Assembly (NCBI RefSeq): GCF_000160775.2
Contig: NZ_CM001024.1
Coordinates: 1,414,113-1,478,112 of the forward strand
Length of the DNA: 64,000 nt
Direction of reading: 5' to 3'
Source: Aeromicrobium marinum DSM 15272
GTDB lineage: Bacteria; Actinomycetota; Actinomycetes; Propionibacteriales; Nocardioidaceae
The position numbers were made by a program, and so were the translations under genes. The notes under the pieces were generated by a model that was not told the DNA's origin, did no database searches, and saw nothing but the letters and a program-made list of their open reading frames with translations. Shown here in pieces: positions 35,197 through 46,900 of this stretch. Each line of letters opens with the position of its first letter. Within the stretch, counting starts at the first letter, position 1.

Positions 35197-37009
35197 GGTC
35201 GACCTCCTCGCGGGCCTGGTCGTAGGCGTTGACGAGGTCGCGGTACCGGACCGACCGGTCCACCAGCTCGGCATGGGTGCCGCGGTCGACGATCCGGCCC
35301 CCGTCGAGGTGCACGACCTCGTCGGCCAGAGCGATCGTCGCCTTGCGGTAGGCCACCACGAGCACGCTCGGGCCGTCGCCGCCGGCAGACCGTTCGGCGA
35401 GCGCCCGCAGGATGCGCTGCTCGACCTCGGGGTCGAGCGCGCTCGTGGCGTCATCCATCACCAGCAACCGTGGCCGGCGGACGAGCGCCCGAGCGAGCGC
35501 GAGGCGCTGACGCTGACCACCGGACAGGCTCGTGCCGCGCTCGCCCAGCTCGGTGTCGAGACCGGCCGGCAACGCCGACACGAAGCGATCGGCCTGCACC
35601 GTCTGCAGGGCCGCCCAGACCTCCTCGTCCGGGACCTCGGCCCCCAGGGTCACGTTGGAACGCACCGAGTCGTCGAACAGGAACGTCGACTGCGGGACGA
35701 GCGCCACGGCGTCCGCCAGGGCGGCGTGGCTGAGGTCGAGCACCTCGGTGTCGTCGAGCCGCACGTGCCCGTCGGCCGGGTCCACGAGGCGGGTGACGAG
35801 CGAGACCAAGGTGCTCTTGCCGCTGCCCGTGGAGCCCACGACCGCGGTGACCGAGCCCGGCGGCACCTCGAAGGTGACGTCGCTGAGCACCGGCAGCTCG
35901 GCGTCGGGGTGCACGAAGCACAGGTCGTCGACGCGCAGACGGACCGCGGCGTCGCCGGGCAGGTGCTGCGTGCCGTACGCCATGGAGGCCGGGTCGTCGA
36001 GGACCCGGCGGATGCGGCTCCAGCCCACCACGCTGCGCGGCAGCTCGCCGAGCACCCATCCGATCGCGCGGACCGGCATCGCGACGATCGTGAACAGGAA
36101 GGCGACCTGGACCACGTCGCCCGGAGCGGTCGCCCCCGACTCGACCCGGCCGACGCCGATCAGCAGCACCAGGAGCACCCCGATGCTGGGCAGCGCCTCG
36201 AGCATCGGGTCGAACACCGCACGGATGCGACCCACCCCGATGTTGGCGTCGCGGAGGCGCTCGCTGGCCGCCGCGAACCGGGCGGTCTCCTCCTCCTCGC
36301 GGCCGAGCGACTTGACGACCATCGCGCCGTCGAACGACTCGTGGGCGACCGCGGACACGTCACCGCGCAGGCTCTGCGCCCGCGCCATGCGGGGACCCTG
36401 CCACCGCTGGTAGACGATGTTGACCGCGAACAGCAGCGGGAACACGACCAGGCCGACGAGGGTCAGCACCGGGTCGGCGGCGAGCATCGTGATGATCGCG
36501 ACGACCAGCATCGCGATCACCCCGATCGCCATCGGCAGCGCCATGAACACGCCCCACGTCGCCTCGACGTCGGCGTTGGCGTTCGACAGCAGCTGGCCCG
36601 TGGGGTGCGACTGGTGCCAGGCGAGCGGCAGGTCGAGGTACTTGCGGGTGACGGCACGTCGGTCGCCGCGGACGAGGCGGAAGAACACGATGCCGCCGAT
36701 CAGGCGGCGGCCCACGACGGCGACCATGCGCAGCACCGCCACGGCCATGAACAGCGCGACGCCGGTCCACAGGGCCCCGGTGACGATCTCGCCGTCGGCG
36801 AAGGAGGGCCGGATCACCTCGTCGGTGGCCCAGCCGAGCACCCAGGCGTCGGCGACGGTGGTGGCGCCGAACAGGGCGGAGAAGAACACGGCGAGCGCGA
36901 ACATGCCGCGTTCGCGGTCGATGCCCACGCGCATGACGGCGAGCCCCCGCCGGGTCAGGCGGGAGTCGTCGGTGGCTCCGAGGGAGTCCAGGGCGGGTTC
37001 AGCGGACAT
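35189..37009 (-). CDS. ABC exporter half-transporter with a degenerate Walker B
   Basis: A 606-residue partner of the next gene. It has six helices, Walker [10 protein letters not shown], canonical signature [14 protein letters not shown], but Walker [13 protein letters not shown] with Asp in place of catalytic Glu. Combined with the partner's LSAGE signature this gives one consensus and one degenerate ATP site, the mark of heterodimeric exporters. Its start overlaps hisF by 11 bp, so it is cotranscribed with histidine genes. Confidence 0.9.
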   Translation of the reverse strand: MSAEPALDSLGATDDSRLTRRGLAVMRVGIDRERGMFALAVFFSALFGATTVADAWVLGWATDEVIRPSFADGEIVTGALWTGVALFMAVAVLRMVAVVGRRLIGGIVFFRLVRGDRRAVTRKYLDLPLAWHQSHPTGQLLSNANADVEATWGVFMALPMAIGVIAMLVVAIITMLAADPVLTLVGLVVFPLLFAVNIVYQRWQGPRMARAQSLRGDVSAVAHESFDGAMVVKSLGREEEETARFAAASERLRDANIGVGRIRAVFDPMLEALPSIGVLLVLLIGVGRVESGATAPGDVVQVAFLFTIVAMPVRAIGWVLGELPRSVVGWSRIRRVLDDPASMAYGTQHLPGDAAVRLRVDDLCFVHPDAELPVLSDVTFEVPPGSVTAVVGSTGSGKSTLVSLVTRLVDPADGHVRLDDTEVLDLSHAALADAVALVPQSTFLFDDSVRSNVTLGAEVPDEEVWAALQTVQADRFVSALPAGLDTELGERGTSLSGGQRQRLALARALVRRPRLLVMDDATSALDPEVEQRILRALAERSAGGDGPSVLVVAYRKATIALADEVVHLDGGRIVDRGTHAELVDRSVRYRDLVNAYDQAREEVDHE

Positions 37010-37760
37010 CGTGGCCGGCGGCGCGCAAGGTGTTCTTCACTGCTCCGATGGTGAGGTCCCCGAAGTGGAAGACACTGGCGGCGAGGACGGCGTCGGCGCC
37101 CGCCTCGACGGCGGGAGGGAAGTGCTCCAGCCGGCCGGCGCCACCGCTGGCGATCAGCGGCACCTGTACAACGCTGCGGACTGCCCGAATCATTTCCAGG
37201 TCGAAGCCTTTCTTCGTGCCGTCGGCGTCCATGGAGTTCAGCAGGATCTCCCCCGCACCGAGCTCGGTGGCCCGGCGCGCCCACTCGACGGCGTCCAGCC
37301 CGGTCGACTGCCGGCCCCCGTGGGTGGTCACCTCGAAGCCGCTGGGCTGGCTCTCGCTCCGCCGCGCGTCGACGCTGAGCACGAGGACCTGGTTGCCGAA
37401 CCGGTGCGCGATCTCGGCGATGACGTCGGGCCTCGCGATGGCCGCGGTGTTGATCCCGACCTTGTCGGCGCCGGCCCGGAGGAGCCGGTCGACGTCGTCG
37501 GTGGTGCGCACCCCGCCGCCGACGGTGAGGGGGATGAACACCTGCTCGGCGGTCCGGCCCACGACGTCGAACGTCGTCTCCCGGCCGCCGGACGAGGCGG
37601 TGATGTCGAGGAAGGTCAGCTCGTCGGCGCCCTCGGCGTCGTAGACCGTGGCCATCTCGACCGGGTCGCCCGCGTCGCGCAGCCGGGTGAAGTTGACCCC
37701 CTTGACGACGCGCCCCTGGTCGACGTCCAGGCAGGGGATGACACGGACGGCGAGACTCAC
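36999..37760 (-). CDS. hisF: Imidazole glycerol phosphate synthase cyclase subunit
   Basis: A 253-residue TIM barrel that closes the imidazole ring with ammonia from HisH. Catalytic Asp lies in [15 protein letters not shown] and in [13 protein letters not shown]; phosphate sites are VGGGVR and ASGGAG. GTG 37760 follows a -10 TAGGCT by six bases, so it is leaderless and starts a hisF-ABC-ABC-hisI transcript. Confidence 0.96.
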   Translation of the reverse strand: MSLAVRVIPCLDVDQGRVVKGVNFTRLRDAGDPVEMATVYDAEGADELTFLDITASSGGRETTFDVVGRTAEQVFIPLTVGGGVRTTDDVDRLLRAGADKVGINTAAIARPDVIAEIAHRFGNQVLVLSVDARRSESQPSGFEVTTHGGRQSTGLDAVEWARRATELGAGEILLNSMDADGTKKGFDLEMIRAVRSVVQVPLIASGGAGRLEHFPPAVEAGADAVLAASVFHFGDLTIGAVKNTLRAAGHDVR

Positions 37761-37766
37761 CCCGAG

Positions 37767-37772
37767 AGCCTA
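37767..37772 (-). promoter_or_regulatory. -10 box of hisF (leaderless)
   Basis: Minus-strand TAGGCT, six bases, then GTG 37760. The divergent lipoprotein gene has its own CACCAT at 37831-37836, six bases before ATG 37843. Confidence 0.5.
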
Positions 37773-37842
37773 CTCGGACCGTCCGTGCGGCGGACCGTGT
37801 GTCGCCCTGTCCGTGGGGGCCTGCGTGGTCCACCATCGAGAC

Positions 37843-38469
37843 ATGCGCATCCTGCTGCTCGCCCCGGTCCTTGCCCTCGTCCTGACCGCGTGCGGGTCCG
37901 ACCCGGACGACCCGGCTCCCACTCCGACCCCGACGGCCAGCCCCACGGCAACGACACCGGCACCGACACCGAGTCCGACGCCGTCGCCGTCGCCGCCGAC
38001 CGCCCCCCTCGAGCTCGCGCCCGGCCGGGTGGGTCCGGTCGAGGTGGGGATGACCCAGGCCGAGGCCGCTGCCACCGGCCTGTTCGAGGTCGACGTGCCC
38101 CCGCCGGAGGGGTGCGAGGGGGTGCGGCCGCTCGCGTGGGCAGAGCCGTACACCGGGCTGGTCGACGTGCTGTCCTCTGCCGACGGCACGATCATCAGCA
38201 TGGGGGTCCTGGGCGACACGACCCTGGCGACCGACACCGGCATCCGGGTCGGGTCGACCCACCGCGACATCGTCGCGGCCTACGGTGACCGCGCCACCGA
38301 GCCGGCGGCGGCCGGGTTCGGACAGACGGGCGTGTACGTGCAGGACGGTGACGCGTGGATCGGGTTCCTGTTCGACGTCGACCCGTCCCTCATGGACCTG
38401 GCCTACACCGTGACCTTCATGGAGGTCACCCGCGGCGAGCAGCCGAGGCTGATCCGATCCGGCTGCTGA
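37843..38469 (+). CDS. Predicted lipoprotein
   Basis: A 208-residue protein with signal MRILLLAPVLALVLTACGS (lipobox LTAC), a Thr/Pro/Ser linker of about 40 residues suited to crossing the peptidoglycan, and a globular domain with GPVEVGMTQAEAAATG and GIRVGSTHRDIVAAYG. Two halves show the (G-x-VGxT/S-xxE) repeat pattern seen in small periplasmic proteins. Function unknown. A CACCAT box six bases upstream suggests a leaderless message. Confidence 0.8.
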   Translation: MRILLLAPVLALVLTACGSDPDDPAPTPTPTASPTATTPAPTPSPTPSPSPPTAPLELAPGRVGPVEVGMTQAEAAATGLFEVDVPPPEGCEGVRPLAWAEPYTGLVDVLSSADGTIISMGVLGDTTLATDTGIRVGSTHRDIVAAYGDRATEPAAAGFGQTGVYVQDGDAWIGFLFDVDPSLMDLAYTVTFMEVTRGEQPRLIRSGC

Positions 38470-38484
38470 CCGGTCGTCGTCGGG

Positions 38485-39210
38485 TCAGACCGCCGCGACG
38501 GCGGCCAGCGCCTCGGGCAGGGTGAAGGCCCCTGCGTAGAGGGCCTTGCCGACGATCGCGCCCTCGACGCCGGTGCCGGCGAGTGCGGCGATGGCGCGCA
38601 GGTCGTCGAGGCTCGAGACGCCGCCGGAGGCGACGACCGGCTTGCCGGTGACCTCCGTGACCTGACGCAGCAGGTCGAGGTTCGGGCCCTGCAGGGTGCC
38701 GTCCTTGGTCACGTCGGTGACCACGTACCGGGCGCACCCGTCGCGCTCCAGCCGCTCCAGCACCTCGAACAGGTCGCCACCCTCCTCGGTCCACCCGCGG
38801 GCGGCGAGGGTACGACCCCGCACGTCGAGACCGACGGCGATGCGGTCACCGTGCTCGCCGACGACCTTGCGGCACCACTCGGGGTTCTCCAGCGCTGCCG
38901 TGCCGAGGTTGACCCGACGGCACCCGGTGGCCAGCGCGGCCTCCAGCGAGGCGTCGTCGCGGATGCCACCGGACAGCTCGACCTGCACGTCGAGGCGGCC
39001 GACGACCTCGGCGAGGAGCTCGCGGTTGGAGCCCTTGCCGAAAGCCGCGTCCAGGTCGACCAGGTGGATCCACTCGGCCCCGTCGGTCTGCCACTGCAGG
39101 GCTGCGTCGAGCGGGGAACCGTAGGAGGTCTCGCTGCCGAGCTCACCCTGGACCAGGCGCACGGCCTGCCCCTCGGCGACGTCGACGGCGGGCAGGAGTT
39201 CGAGAGTCAC
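38485..39210 (-). CDS. hisA: Phosphoribosyl isomerase HisA/PriA
   Basis: A 241-residue TIM barrel. [19 protein letters not shown] carries the catalytic Asp, ELSGGIRDD and VTDVTKDGT the phosphate and second-Asp sites. In actinobacteria this enzyme (PriA) also does the TrpF step of tryptophan synthesis; no trpF is seen in this window, which fits. GTG 39210 is fixed by TACGAT plus six bases. Confidence 0.95.
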   Translation of the reverse strand: MTLELLPAVDVAEGQAVRLVQGELGSETSYGSPLDAALQWQTDGAEWIHLVDLDAAFGKGSNRELLAEVVGRLDVQVELSGGIRDDASLEAALATGCRRVNLGTAALENPEWCRKVVGEHGDRIAVGLDVRGRTLAARGWTEEGGDLFEVLERLERDGCARYVVTDVTKDGTLQGPNLDLLRQVTEVTGKPVVASGGVSSLDDLRAIAALAGTGVEGAIVGKALYAGAFTLPEALAAVAAV

Positions 39211-39216
39211 CGGGCG

Positions 39217-39222
39217 ATCGTA
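39217..39222 (-). promoter_or_regulatory. -10 box of hisA (leaderless)
   Basis: Minus-strand TACGAT, six bases, then GTG 39210. hisA thus has its own promoter although it lies in the his cluster. Confidence 0.5.
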
Positions 39223-39256
39223 CCGACCCGCTCCCCCACCCCCACCTCCCCCTCGC

Positions 39257-39365
39257 GGCGGTGGATTCGCGACCGAAAGGTCCGGGCGGTGGGTTGGCGA
39301 CCGTATGAGGCCTCTTTCGGTCACCCTGACACCGCCGGGGCCCATTCGGTCGCGAATCCACCGCC
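39257..39365. repeat. Nested palindromic element after hisH
   Basis: Outer arms of 21 bp (39257-39277 with 39345-39365) are perfect inverted repeats. Inside, GACCGAAAG (39271-39279) also pairs with CTTTCGGTC (39314-39322), offering an alternative fold. A G-rich tail leads into GGTCA containing the hisH stop. Confidence 0.85.
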
Positions 39366-39382
39366 CTGACGGGAGGGGGGGG

Positions 39383-40015
39383 TCAGAGGGTGGCGATCCA
39401 GTTCTCCAGCAGGCGGCGGCCCGCGTCGCCGGACTTCTCGGGATGGAACTGCGTCGCCCACAACGGACCGTGCTCGACGGCCGACACGAACCGGTCGCCG
39501 GCGTACGCCGTCCAGGTGACGGACGGCTCCGGGAACGCCGGCGGCTGGCTGAGCACCCAGTCGCGCACCCCGTAGGAGTGCACGAAGTAGAAGCGCTCGG
39601 CCTCGACCCCGGCGAACATCACCGAGCCCGCGCCCGGCTCGACGGTGTTCCAACCCATGTGCGGCACCACCGGCGCCTGCAGCCGCTCGACCGTGCCGGG
39701 CCACTCGCCGCACCCCTCGGACCGCACGCCGTGCTCGATGCCCTCGCCGAACAGGATCTGCATGCCGACGCAGATGCCGAGCACCGGCCGTGACGCGATC
39801 AACCGGCGCTCGATGATGCGCACCCCGTCGACCTCGCGCAGACCGGTCATGCACGCCTCGAACGCACCGACGCCGGGCACCAGCAGACCGTCCACCTCCT
39901 GCGCGACGGCAGGATCGGACGTCAGGACGACCTCGGCACCGGCACGTTCGACCGCGCGCACGGCCGACCGCAGGTTGCCCGAGCCGTAGTCCAGGACCGC
40001 GACGGTGGTCGTCAC
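39383..40015 (-). CDS. hisH: Imidazole glycerol phosphate synthase glutaminase subunit
   Basis: A 210-residue class I amidotransferase feeding ammonia to HisF. GICVGMQ has the nucleophile Cys, TQFHPEKSG the His-Glu pair. GTG 40015 begins at [14 protein letters not shown] and lies four bases after hisB. A palindromic element follows 17 bases after the stop. Confidence 0.96.
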   Translation of the reverse strand: MTTTVAVLDYGSGNLRSAVRAVERAGAEVVLTSDPAVAQEVDGLLVPGVGAFEACMTGLREVDGVRIIERRLIASRPVLGICVGMQILFGEGIEHGVRSEGCGEWPGTVERLQAPVVPHMGWNTVEPGAGSVMFAGVEAERFYFVHSYGVRDWVLSQPPAFPEPSVTWTAYAGDRFVSAVEHGPLWATQFHPEKSGDAGRRLLENWIATL

Positions 40016-40019
40016 GCGA

Positions 40020-40619
40020 CTACAGCGCGCCCTTGGTGGACGGGATGCCCGTCTCGCGCGGGTCCAGCGCGATCGCCTCGCGCAGGGCACGCGCCAGCGC
40101 CTTGTACTGCGCCTCCGCGACGTGGTGCGGGTCGCGCCCGGCCAGCAGCGTCACGTGCAGCGTGATGCCGGCGTGGTGGGCGATCGACTCGAACACGTGC
40201 GACGTCAGCGATCCGCTGTAGGAACCGCCGATGACCACCGTGATCTGCCGCTCGGGCTCGCCGGAGTGCACGAAGTACGGACGGCCCGACACGTCGACGA
40301 CCGCGGTGGCGATCGCCTCGTCCAGCGGCACGGTGGCGTTGCCGTAGCGACGGATGCCGGCCTTGTCGCCCAACGCCTCGCGCAGGGCCTCGCCGATGCA
40401 GATGGCGGTGTCCTCGACGGTGTGGTGGGCGTCGATGTGCAGGTCGCCCTCGGACCGCACCGTGAGGTCGATCAACGAGTGCCGGGCCAGCGCCGTCAGC
40501 ATGTGGTCGTAGAAGCCCACCCCGGTGGAGATGTCGTGGCGGCCGGTGCCGTCGAGGTCGACCTCGACGACGACGTGCGACTCCGAGGTCTTCCGCTCGA
40601 TGCGTGCGCTGCGGCTCAT
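40020..40619 (-). CDS. hisB: Imidazoleglycerol-phosphate dehydratase
   Basis: A 199-residue manganese enzyme. Metal His/Glu motifs [11 protein letters not shown] and FESIAHHAG are intact. It lacks the phosphatase half of the enterobacterial HisB fusion, as in most bacteria. ATG 40619 overlaps the hisC stop (ATGA). Confidence 0.97.
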   Translation of the reverse strand: MSRSARIERKTSESHVVVEVDLDGTGRHDISTGVGFYDHMLTALARHSLIDLTVRSEGDLHIDAHHTVEDTAICIGEALREALGDKAGIRRYGNATVPLDEAIATAVVDVSGRPYFVHSGEPERQITVVIGGSYSGSLTSHVFESIAHHAGITLHVTLLAGRDPHHVAEAQYKALARALREAIALDPRETGIPSTKGAL

Positions 40620-41695
40620 CGCTGCGTCACCTCTTCCAGGGCTCTGTGGAACGCGTCCATCTCGGTCGGGGTGCCGACCGACACGCGCAACCATCCGTCG
40701 GGTCCAGTCTCGCGGATCAGGACTCCGCGGTCGAGCAGACCCTGCCACACGGCGTGGCGGTCGTCGAATCGGCCGAACAGCACGAAGTTCGCGTCGGACT
40801 CGGCCACCGTGAACCCGCCGGCGGTCAGGCGGGCCGCAAGCTCGTCACGGCCCCGGCGCAGGTCGTCGACCCGGGCGAGCAGCTCGTCCGCGTGAGCCAG
40901 GGCGGCCGTGGCGGCCGCCTGGGTGACCGCCGACAGGTGGTAGGGCAGGCGGACGATGCGCAGCGCGTCGATCATGGCGGCGTGCCCGGCGACGTAGCCG
41001 AGCCGGCCCCCGGCCAGCGCGAACGCCTTGCTCATGGTGCGGGTGACCAGCAGCCGCGGGAACTCGTCCAGCAGCTCCAGGGCGGTGGGGGTGCCGGCGC
41101 GGCGGAACTCCGCATACGCCTCGTCGACGACGACGACACCCGGCGCCGCCTCCAGCACGTCGCGGGCGTGCGCGGGGTCGAGCGCCGTGCCGGTGGGGTT
41201 GTTGGGCGAGGTCAGCACCACCACGTCCGGCTGCTCGTCGGCGATCAGGTCGAGCGCGGCACCGACGTCGATGCCGAAGTCGTCGTCGCGGCGTCCGGAC
41301 ACCCACCGGGTGTGGGTGTTGCGCGCGTACTCGGGGTACATCGAGTAGGTCGGCGCGAACGACAACGCCGTGCGGCCCGGACCGCCGAACGCCTGCAGGA
41401 TCTGCTGCATGACCTCGTTGGACCCGTTGGCCGCCCACACCCGGTCGGGGCCGAGACCGTGGCCGAGGTAGTCGGCCAGAGCCGTCCGCAGGACCGTCGC
41501 CTCCCGGTCGGGGTACCGGTTGAGCGAGGTGGCCACGGCGTGGACCGCGTCGGCGATGTCCCGCGCGGTCTCGGCGCTGGGACCGTACGGGTTCTCGTTG
41601 ACGTTGAGCTGCACCGGGACGTCGAGCTGCGGTGCGCCGTAGGGCACCTCGTGACGCAGCTCGTCACGCAGCGGCACCCAGGAGGGTGCGCTCAC
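40616..41695 (-). CDS. hisC: Histidinol-phosphate aminotransferase
   Basis: A 359-residue fold-type I PLP enzyme. NENPYGPS and SPNNPTG bind substrate and cofactor, the Schiff-base Lys is in [15 protein letters not shown]. The GTG start overlaps the hisD stop (GTGA). Normal length. Confidence 0.96.
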   Translation of the reverse strand: MSAPSWVPLRDELRHEVPYGAPQLDVPVQLNVNENPYGPSAETARDIADAVHAVATSLNRYPDREATVLRTALADYLGHGLGPDRVWAANGSNEVMQQILQAFGGPGRTALSFAPTYSMYPEYARNTHTRWVSGRRDDDFGIDVGAALDLIADEQPDVVVLTSPNNPTGTALDPAHARDVLEAAPGVVVVDEAYAEFRRAGTPTALELLDEFPRLLVTRTMSKAFALAGGRLGYVAGHAAMIDALRIVRLPYHLSAVTQAAATAALAHADELLARVDDLRRGRDELAARLTAGGFTVAESDANFVLFGRFDDRHAVWQGLLDRGVLIRETGPDGWLRVSVGTPTEMDAFHRALEEVTQR

Positions 41696-42996
41696 CGGGC
41701 GAGCCTGACGGCGACGGCCTCACCGTGGCCGGGCAGGTCCTCCGCCGCCGCGAGGGTCACGACGTGCCCGCCGACCTCGCGCAGTGCCGCCTCGTCGTAG
41801 GTCACGACGTGCATGTTCTTGCAGAAGGCCCGCACCGACAGCCCTGAGGAGTGACAGGCGCACCCGGCCGTGGGGAGCACGTGGTTGGAGCCGGCTGCGT
41901 AGTCGCCCAGCGACACCGGGGTGAAGGCCCCCACGAAGATCGCACCGGCGTTGGTGATGCGCGCGGCGACGCCGGCGGCGTCCGCGGTCTGGATCTCGAG
42001 GTGCTCCGCGGCGTACGCGTTCGCCACGTCGATGGCCTGCTCGATGTCGCGCACCAGCACGGTGGCCGACTGCGGTCCGTCGAGGGCGGTGCGGATGCGC
42101 TCGGTGTGCGTCGTCGCCGGCACCTGCTTCTCGAGCTCCACGTCGACGCGGGCGGCGAAGTCCTCGCTGTCGGTGACCAGCACGCTGGCAGCCATCGGAT
42201 CGTGCTCGGCCTGGCTGATGAGGTCGGCCGCCACGAACGCGGCATCGGCGGTGACGTCGGCGATGATCGCGATCTCGGTGGGGCCCGCCTCGGAGTCGAT
42301 CGCCACGGTGCCCTGCAAATGACGCTTGGCGGCGGCGACGTAGATGTTGCCCGGACCGGTGATCAGGTTGACCGGCTCGACGTCGCCGCCGGTCGAGACC
42401 GTGCCGTACGCCAGCATCGCGAGCGCCTGGGCGCCACCGGCCGCGTACACCTCGGTCAGGCCGAGCAGGGCACACGCTCCGAGGATCGTCGGGTGGGGCA
42501 GGCCACCGAAGGCCGCCTGGGGCGGACTGGCCAGCGCGATCTCGCGGACGCCGGCCACCTGTGCGGGCACCGCGTTCATCAGCACCGTCGAGACGAGCGG
42601 CGCCAGACCACCGGGCACGTACAGGCCAACGCGGTCCATCGGCACGATCCGCCGCTCGACGGTGGCACCGTCGGCGACGACGGTGGTCACCGACTCCTCC
42701 AGCTCGGCCGCGCAGGTGCGTCGCAGGCGGGCGACGGACTCCTCCAACGCGGCACGGACCGCGGGATCGAGGTCCGCCAGGGCGCGTCGCAGCTCGTCCT
42801 CGGGCACCCGCAGGGCGTCGGGCCGGACGCCGTCGAAACGCTCCCCCGCGTCGAGCACCGCGGCCTCGCCGCGGGTGCGGACGTCGTCGCACAGCGGGAC
42901 GACCACGGCCAACGCCTGCTCCACGTCGACCTCGGCCCGCGGGACGATGTCGCGGTAGTCCACGGAAGTGTCCCGGAGGTCGAGTCGTCGCATCAC
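41692..42996 (-). CDS. hisD: Histidinol dehydrogenase
   Basis: A 434-residue zinc enzyme for the last two steps of histidine synthesis. Motifs [20 protein letters not shown] (metal Gln/His) and the C-terminal GSNHVLPT are present. GTG 42996, directly before the first ATG, is preferred because TAGACT lies exactly six bases upstream; ATG 42993 is the alternative. It heads the hisD-C-B-H operon. Confidence 0.96.
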   Translation of the reverse strand: MMRRLDLRDTSVDYRDIVPRAEVDVEQALAVVVPLCDDVRTRGEAAVLDAGERFDGVRPDALRVPEDELRRALADLDPAVRAALEESVARLRRTCAAELEESVTTVVADGATVERRIVPMDRVGLYVPGGLAPLVSTVLMNAVPAQVAGVREIALASPPQAAFGGLPHPTILGACALLGLTEVYAAGGAQALAMLAYGTVSTGGDVEPVNLITGPGNIYVAAAKRHLQGTVAIDSEAGPTEIAIIADVTADAAFVAADLISQAEHDPMAASVLVTDSEDFAARVDVELEKQVPATTHTERIRTALDGPQSATVLVRDIEQAIDVANAYAAEHLEIQTADAAGVAARITNAGAIFVGAFTPVSLGDYAAGSNHVLPTAGCACHSSGLSVRAFCKNMHVVTYDEAALREVGGHVVTLAAAEDLPGHGEAVAVRLAR

Positions 42997-43002
42997 GGAC
43001 CC

Positions 43003-43023
43003 AGTCTACGGAGCCACTACGCT
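43003..43023. promoter_or_regulatory. Compact divergent promoter hisD / ybaK
   Basis: The minus-strand -10 TAGACT (43003-43008) serves hisD and plus-strand TACGCT (43018-43023) serves ybaK. Each is six bases from its GTG. The whole intergenic gap is 33 bp. Confidence 0.5.
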
Positions 43024-43029
43024 CGCCCC

Positions 43030-43503
43030 GTGGCCACCGGCACCCCTGCGACCGAGGCACTGCGCCGAGCCGGCGTGGACTTCGTCCTGCACACCTACGC
43101 GCACGACCCGCGCGCCACCTCGTACGGGCTCGAGGCGGCCCGGGCGCTGCAGGTCGAGCCGGACCGGGTGTTCAAGACCTTGGTCGTCGCGCTCGACTCG
43201 TCGCGGGCCGTCGGCGTCGTGCCCGTGAGCCGGTCGCTGGACCTCAAGGCCCTCGCGGCGGCCCTCGGATCCAAGAAGGCCCAGCTGGCCGACCCTGTCG
43301 ACGCCGAACGGGTCACCGGCTTCGTGACCGGCGGCATCTCGCCGGTCGGCCAGAAGCGGCGACTGCCGACGGTGCTGGACGAGTCGCTGCAGCAGTGGGA
43401 CACGATCTTCGTCTCCGGCGGACGACGAGGCCTGGACGTGGAGGTGTCAGCCGACGACCTGGTCCGCCTGACCGACGGGGTCCTGGCCGCGATCGCCCGC
43501 TGA
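43030..43503 (+). CDS. ybaK: Cys-tRNA(Pro)/aminoacyl-tRNA deacylase YbaK
   Basis: A 157-residue YbaK-type editing protein that hydrolyses Cys-tRNA(Pro). VFKTLVVALD contains the key Lys, and GFVTGGISPVGQKRRLPTVLD is the family signature. GTG 43030 follows TACGCT by six bases. The 3' end overlaps the convergent membrane protein gene by 57 bases. Confidence 0.93.
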   Translation: MATGTPATEALRRAGVDFVLHTYAHDPRATSYGLEAARALQVEPDRVFKTLVVALDSSRAVGVVPVSRSLDLKALAAALGSKKAQLADPVDAERVTGFVTGGISPVGQKRRLPTVLDESLQQWDTIFVSGGRRGLDVEVSADDLVRLTDGVLAAIAR

Positions 43504-43974
43504 CGTCCCACGGGCGGAGAGCGCGACGAGGAAGACTCCCGCGAACGCCCCGACCGGCCACACCAGGAAGGCTGCCCAGGTGTCGACCACGAGCTCGGCG
43601 GGCACGAGGTCCCCGACCCCGACACCGGTGACCGCCGCCGGGTCGGGCGGTCCCCACGCCTGGCCGAGCTGCCACGCCAGCAGACCCGCACCGGTGGCCA
43701 GCACCCCGGTGGCCACCAGGGCGGTCGCCTGTCCGCCGAAGCGTCCTGCGCGAATGACCAGACCGGCGACGACACCGAACAGCGTCGACGCGACCAGGCC
43801 CACCACCATGAAGGCGACGACGACGCCGAAGAGCTCACGGGCAGCGTCCTCGCCCATCGCGAGACCGCGCTCGGTGACCGTCCAGTCGGCCGGTTCCGCG
43901 ACCGCCGCCCACACGCCACCGGCCGCAACCCCGACGATCGCCGCCACCACGGCCACGAGCACCAGGCGCCTCAT
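43447..43974 (-). CDS. Small integral membrane protein
   Basis: A 175-residue protein with four hydrophobic segments (LVLVAVVAAIVGVAAGGVWA, FGVVVAFMVVGLVASTLFG, LVATGVLATGAGLLAW, FLVWPVGAFAGVFLVAL). The layout resembles the DUF2567 family of actinobacteria (tentative). It is coupled to dnaE by ATGA. Function unknown. Confidence 0.7.
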   Translation of the reverse strand: MRRLVLVAVVAAIVGVAAGGVWAAVAEPADWTVTERGLAMGEDAARELFGVVVAFMVVGLVASTLFGVVAGLVIRAGRFGGQATALVATGVLATGAGLLAWQLGQAWGPPDPAAVTGVGVGDLVPAELVVDTWAAFLVWPVGAFAGVFLVALSARGTSAGDRGQDPVGQADQVVG

Positions 43975-46900
43975 GCGACGCAGCTCGGTCCGAGGAGCTC
44001 CTTGAGGTCGGCGATCAACGCCGACGACGCCGACACCCGGTAGGCCCGGTCCAGCCGCATCACCTTGGTGGGGCCGGTGCCGGTGAGCCGCAGGTGGACC
44101 TCCGACGCCCCGGGGTGCGCGGCCAGCACCTGCTTGAACCGCGCGATCGTGTCGGCCGTGCAGCGGGCCACCGGCATGCTGACCGCCACGGGTGCCTCGG
44201 AGCCGCTGGTGCTCATCGACGGCAGGGTCACCTCCAGGCCCATCAGCTCCAGGCCCTCGTCGCGACGACGGATCCGCGACTTGACGACGACGACTGTGTC
44301 GTTGACCAGCACCGGCGAGGCCAGCGCGTACGCGGCAGGGAACACCATCACCTCGACACCGCCCTCGAGGTCCTCGACCGTGATGGACGCCCAGGTGTCG
44401 CCCTTCTTGGACATCCGGCGGGACACGCCGGTGATGAGCCCGCAGATGGTGACGGTGGACCCGTCGGCGCGTTCGGTGTCGACCATCAACTCGCCCAGGG
44501 AGCAGTCGCTGCTGGCGCGCAGCACGTGCTCGAGTCCGCGCAGCGGATGGTCGGACACGTACAGACCGAGCATGTCGCGTTCGAAGGCCAGCAGCTGGGT
44601 CTTCTCCCACTCCGGCATCTGGTCGGGCACCGAGATGGTGATCCCGCTGGACGCGTCGTCGAGACCGTCGAACAGCGAGTCCTGACCGATCGCGGCGTTG
44701 CGCTTGAGGTCGACGTAGGCGTCGACGGCCTCGTCGGCGATCGTGGTGAGGGCACGGCGCCGGTGGCCCAGGGAGTCGAAGGCGCCCGACTTGATGAGGG
44801 AGTCGAGCATGCGCTTGTTGCACACGTGCAGCGGGACCTTGTCGAGGAAGTCGGGGAAGTCGGTGTAGGCGCCTGCCTGGCGACCCTCGACGATGCCGGC
44901 CACCACGTTGTCACCGACGTTGCGGATGGCCGACAGGCCGAACCGGATGTCCTCACCGACCGACGCGAACGTGCCGATCGAGTCGTTGACGTCGGGCGGC
45001 AGCACCTGGATGCCGAGCCGCCGGCACTCCCCCAGGTAGATGGCGGACTTGTCCTTGTCGCCGCGCGTGCTGGTGAGCAGCGCCGCCATGTACTCCGCGG
45101 GGTACCGGGCCTTCAGGTAGGCGGTCCAGTAGCTGATGACGCCGTAGGCGGCCGAGTGCGCCTTGTTGAACGCGTAGTCGGCGAACGGGACGAGGATGTC
45201 CCACAGGGTCTTGATGGCGCCCTTGGAGTAGCCGCGCTCCATCATGCCGGCCTCGAAACCGACGAACTCCTTCTCGAGCACCTCGCGCTTCTTCTTGCCC
45301 ATCGCGCGTCGCAGGTTGTCGGCCTGTCCGAGGGTGAAGCCGGCCAGCTCCTGCGCGATCGACATCACCTGCTCCTGGTACACGATCAGGCCGTAGGTGG
45401 TGCCGAGGATGGGCTTGAGCGCCTCGGTCAGCTCGGGGTGGATGTAGTCGATCGGCTGCTTGCCGGTCTTGCGCAGCGCGTAGTTGACGTGGCTGTTGGC
45501 ACCCATGGGTCCGGGCCGGTACAGCGCGATGACGGCCGAGATGTCCTCGAAGTTGTCGGGCTGCATCTGCCGCAGCAACGCCCGCATGGGCCCGCCGTCG
45601 AGCTGGAACACGCCCAGGGTGTCGCCCCGGCCGAGCAGGGCGTACGCCTCGGGGTCGTCGAAGGTCAGGTCCTCCAGCACCAGGTCGACCCCGCGGTTGG
45701 ACCTGATGTTGGACACCGCGTCGTCGAGCACGGTGAGGTTGCGCAGACCGAGGAAGTCCATCTTGACCAGCCCGAGCGACTCGCACATCGGGTAGTCGAA
45801 CTGGGTGATGATCGCGCCGTCCTGCTCGCGCTTCATGATCGGGACGATGTCGATGAGCGGCTCGCTGCTCATGATGACGCCGGCCGCGTGGACGCCCCAC
45901 TGGCGGATCTGCCCCTCCAGCCCGAGCGCGGTGTCGTAGATCTTGCGGACCTCGGCGTCGGCGGCGTGCAGGTCGCGGAAGTCCTTGCCGTCGCCGTAGC
46001 GGGAGTGCTTGTCGTCGAACAGCGCGGGCAGCGGCACCCCCTTGCCCATGACGTCGGCGGGCAGCGCCTTGGTGATCTTCTCGCCCATCGCGAACGGGAA
46101 GTCGAGCACCCGGTTGGCGTCCTTGATGGCGGCCTTGGACTTCAGCCGACCGAACGTCGCGATCATGGCGACCCGCTCGGAGCCGTACTTCTCGCTGACG
46201 TAGCGGATCACCTCGGCGCGCCGGCGCTCGTCGAAGTCGATGTCGAAGTCGGGCATCGACGGACGCTCGGGGTTGAGGAACCGCTCGAAGATCAGGCCGT
46301 GGGTCAGGGGGCAGAGATCGGTGATGCGCAGCGCGTAGGCGGCGATGGACCCGGCGCCGGATCCGCGTCCGGGGCCGACCCGGATGCCGTTGTCCTTCGC
46401 CCAGCCGATGAAGTCGGCGACCACCAGGTAGTAGCCGCAGTAGCCCTTGTCGCGGACGACCTGCAGCTCCATCTCGGTGCGCTCGCGCACCTCGTCGGAC
46501 ACGGTCTCGCCGTAGCGGGCGTGGATGCCGCGCCAGACCTCCTCGACGAACCAGGACTCCTCGGTGTGACCGGCCGGCACGTCGGCCCGCGCCATGTAGC
46601 CACCGTTGGACTCGGTGAACTCGACCTGGCAGCGCTCGGCGATCAGCAGCGTGTTGTCGCACGCCTCGGGCATCTCGTGCTTGTCCTCCCACAGCGAGCG
46701 CATCTCGGCGGCGGACTTGATGTAGTAGCCACCACCGTCGAACTTGAGCCGGTTCGGGTCGCTGATGGTCTTGCCCGAGGACACGCAGATCAGCGCGTCG
46801 TGGGCGTCGGCGTCCTCGGGATGGGTGTAGTGCGAGTCGTTGGTGGCGATGGCCGGCAGGGCGAGGTCACGCTTGAGTCGCATCAGGCCGTCGCGGACCC

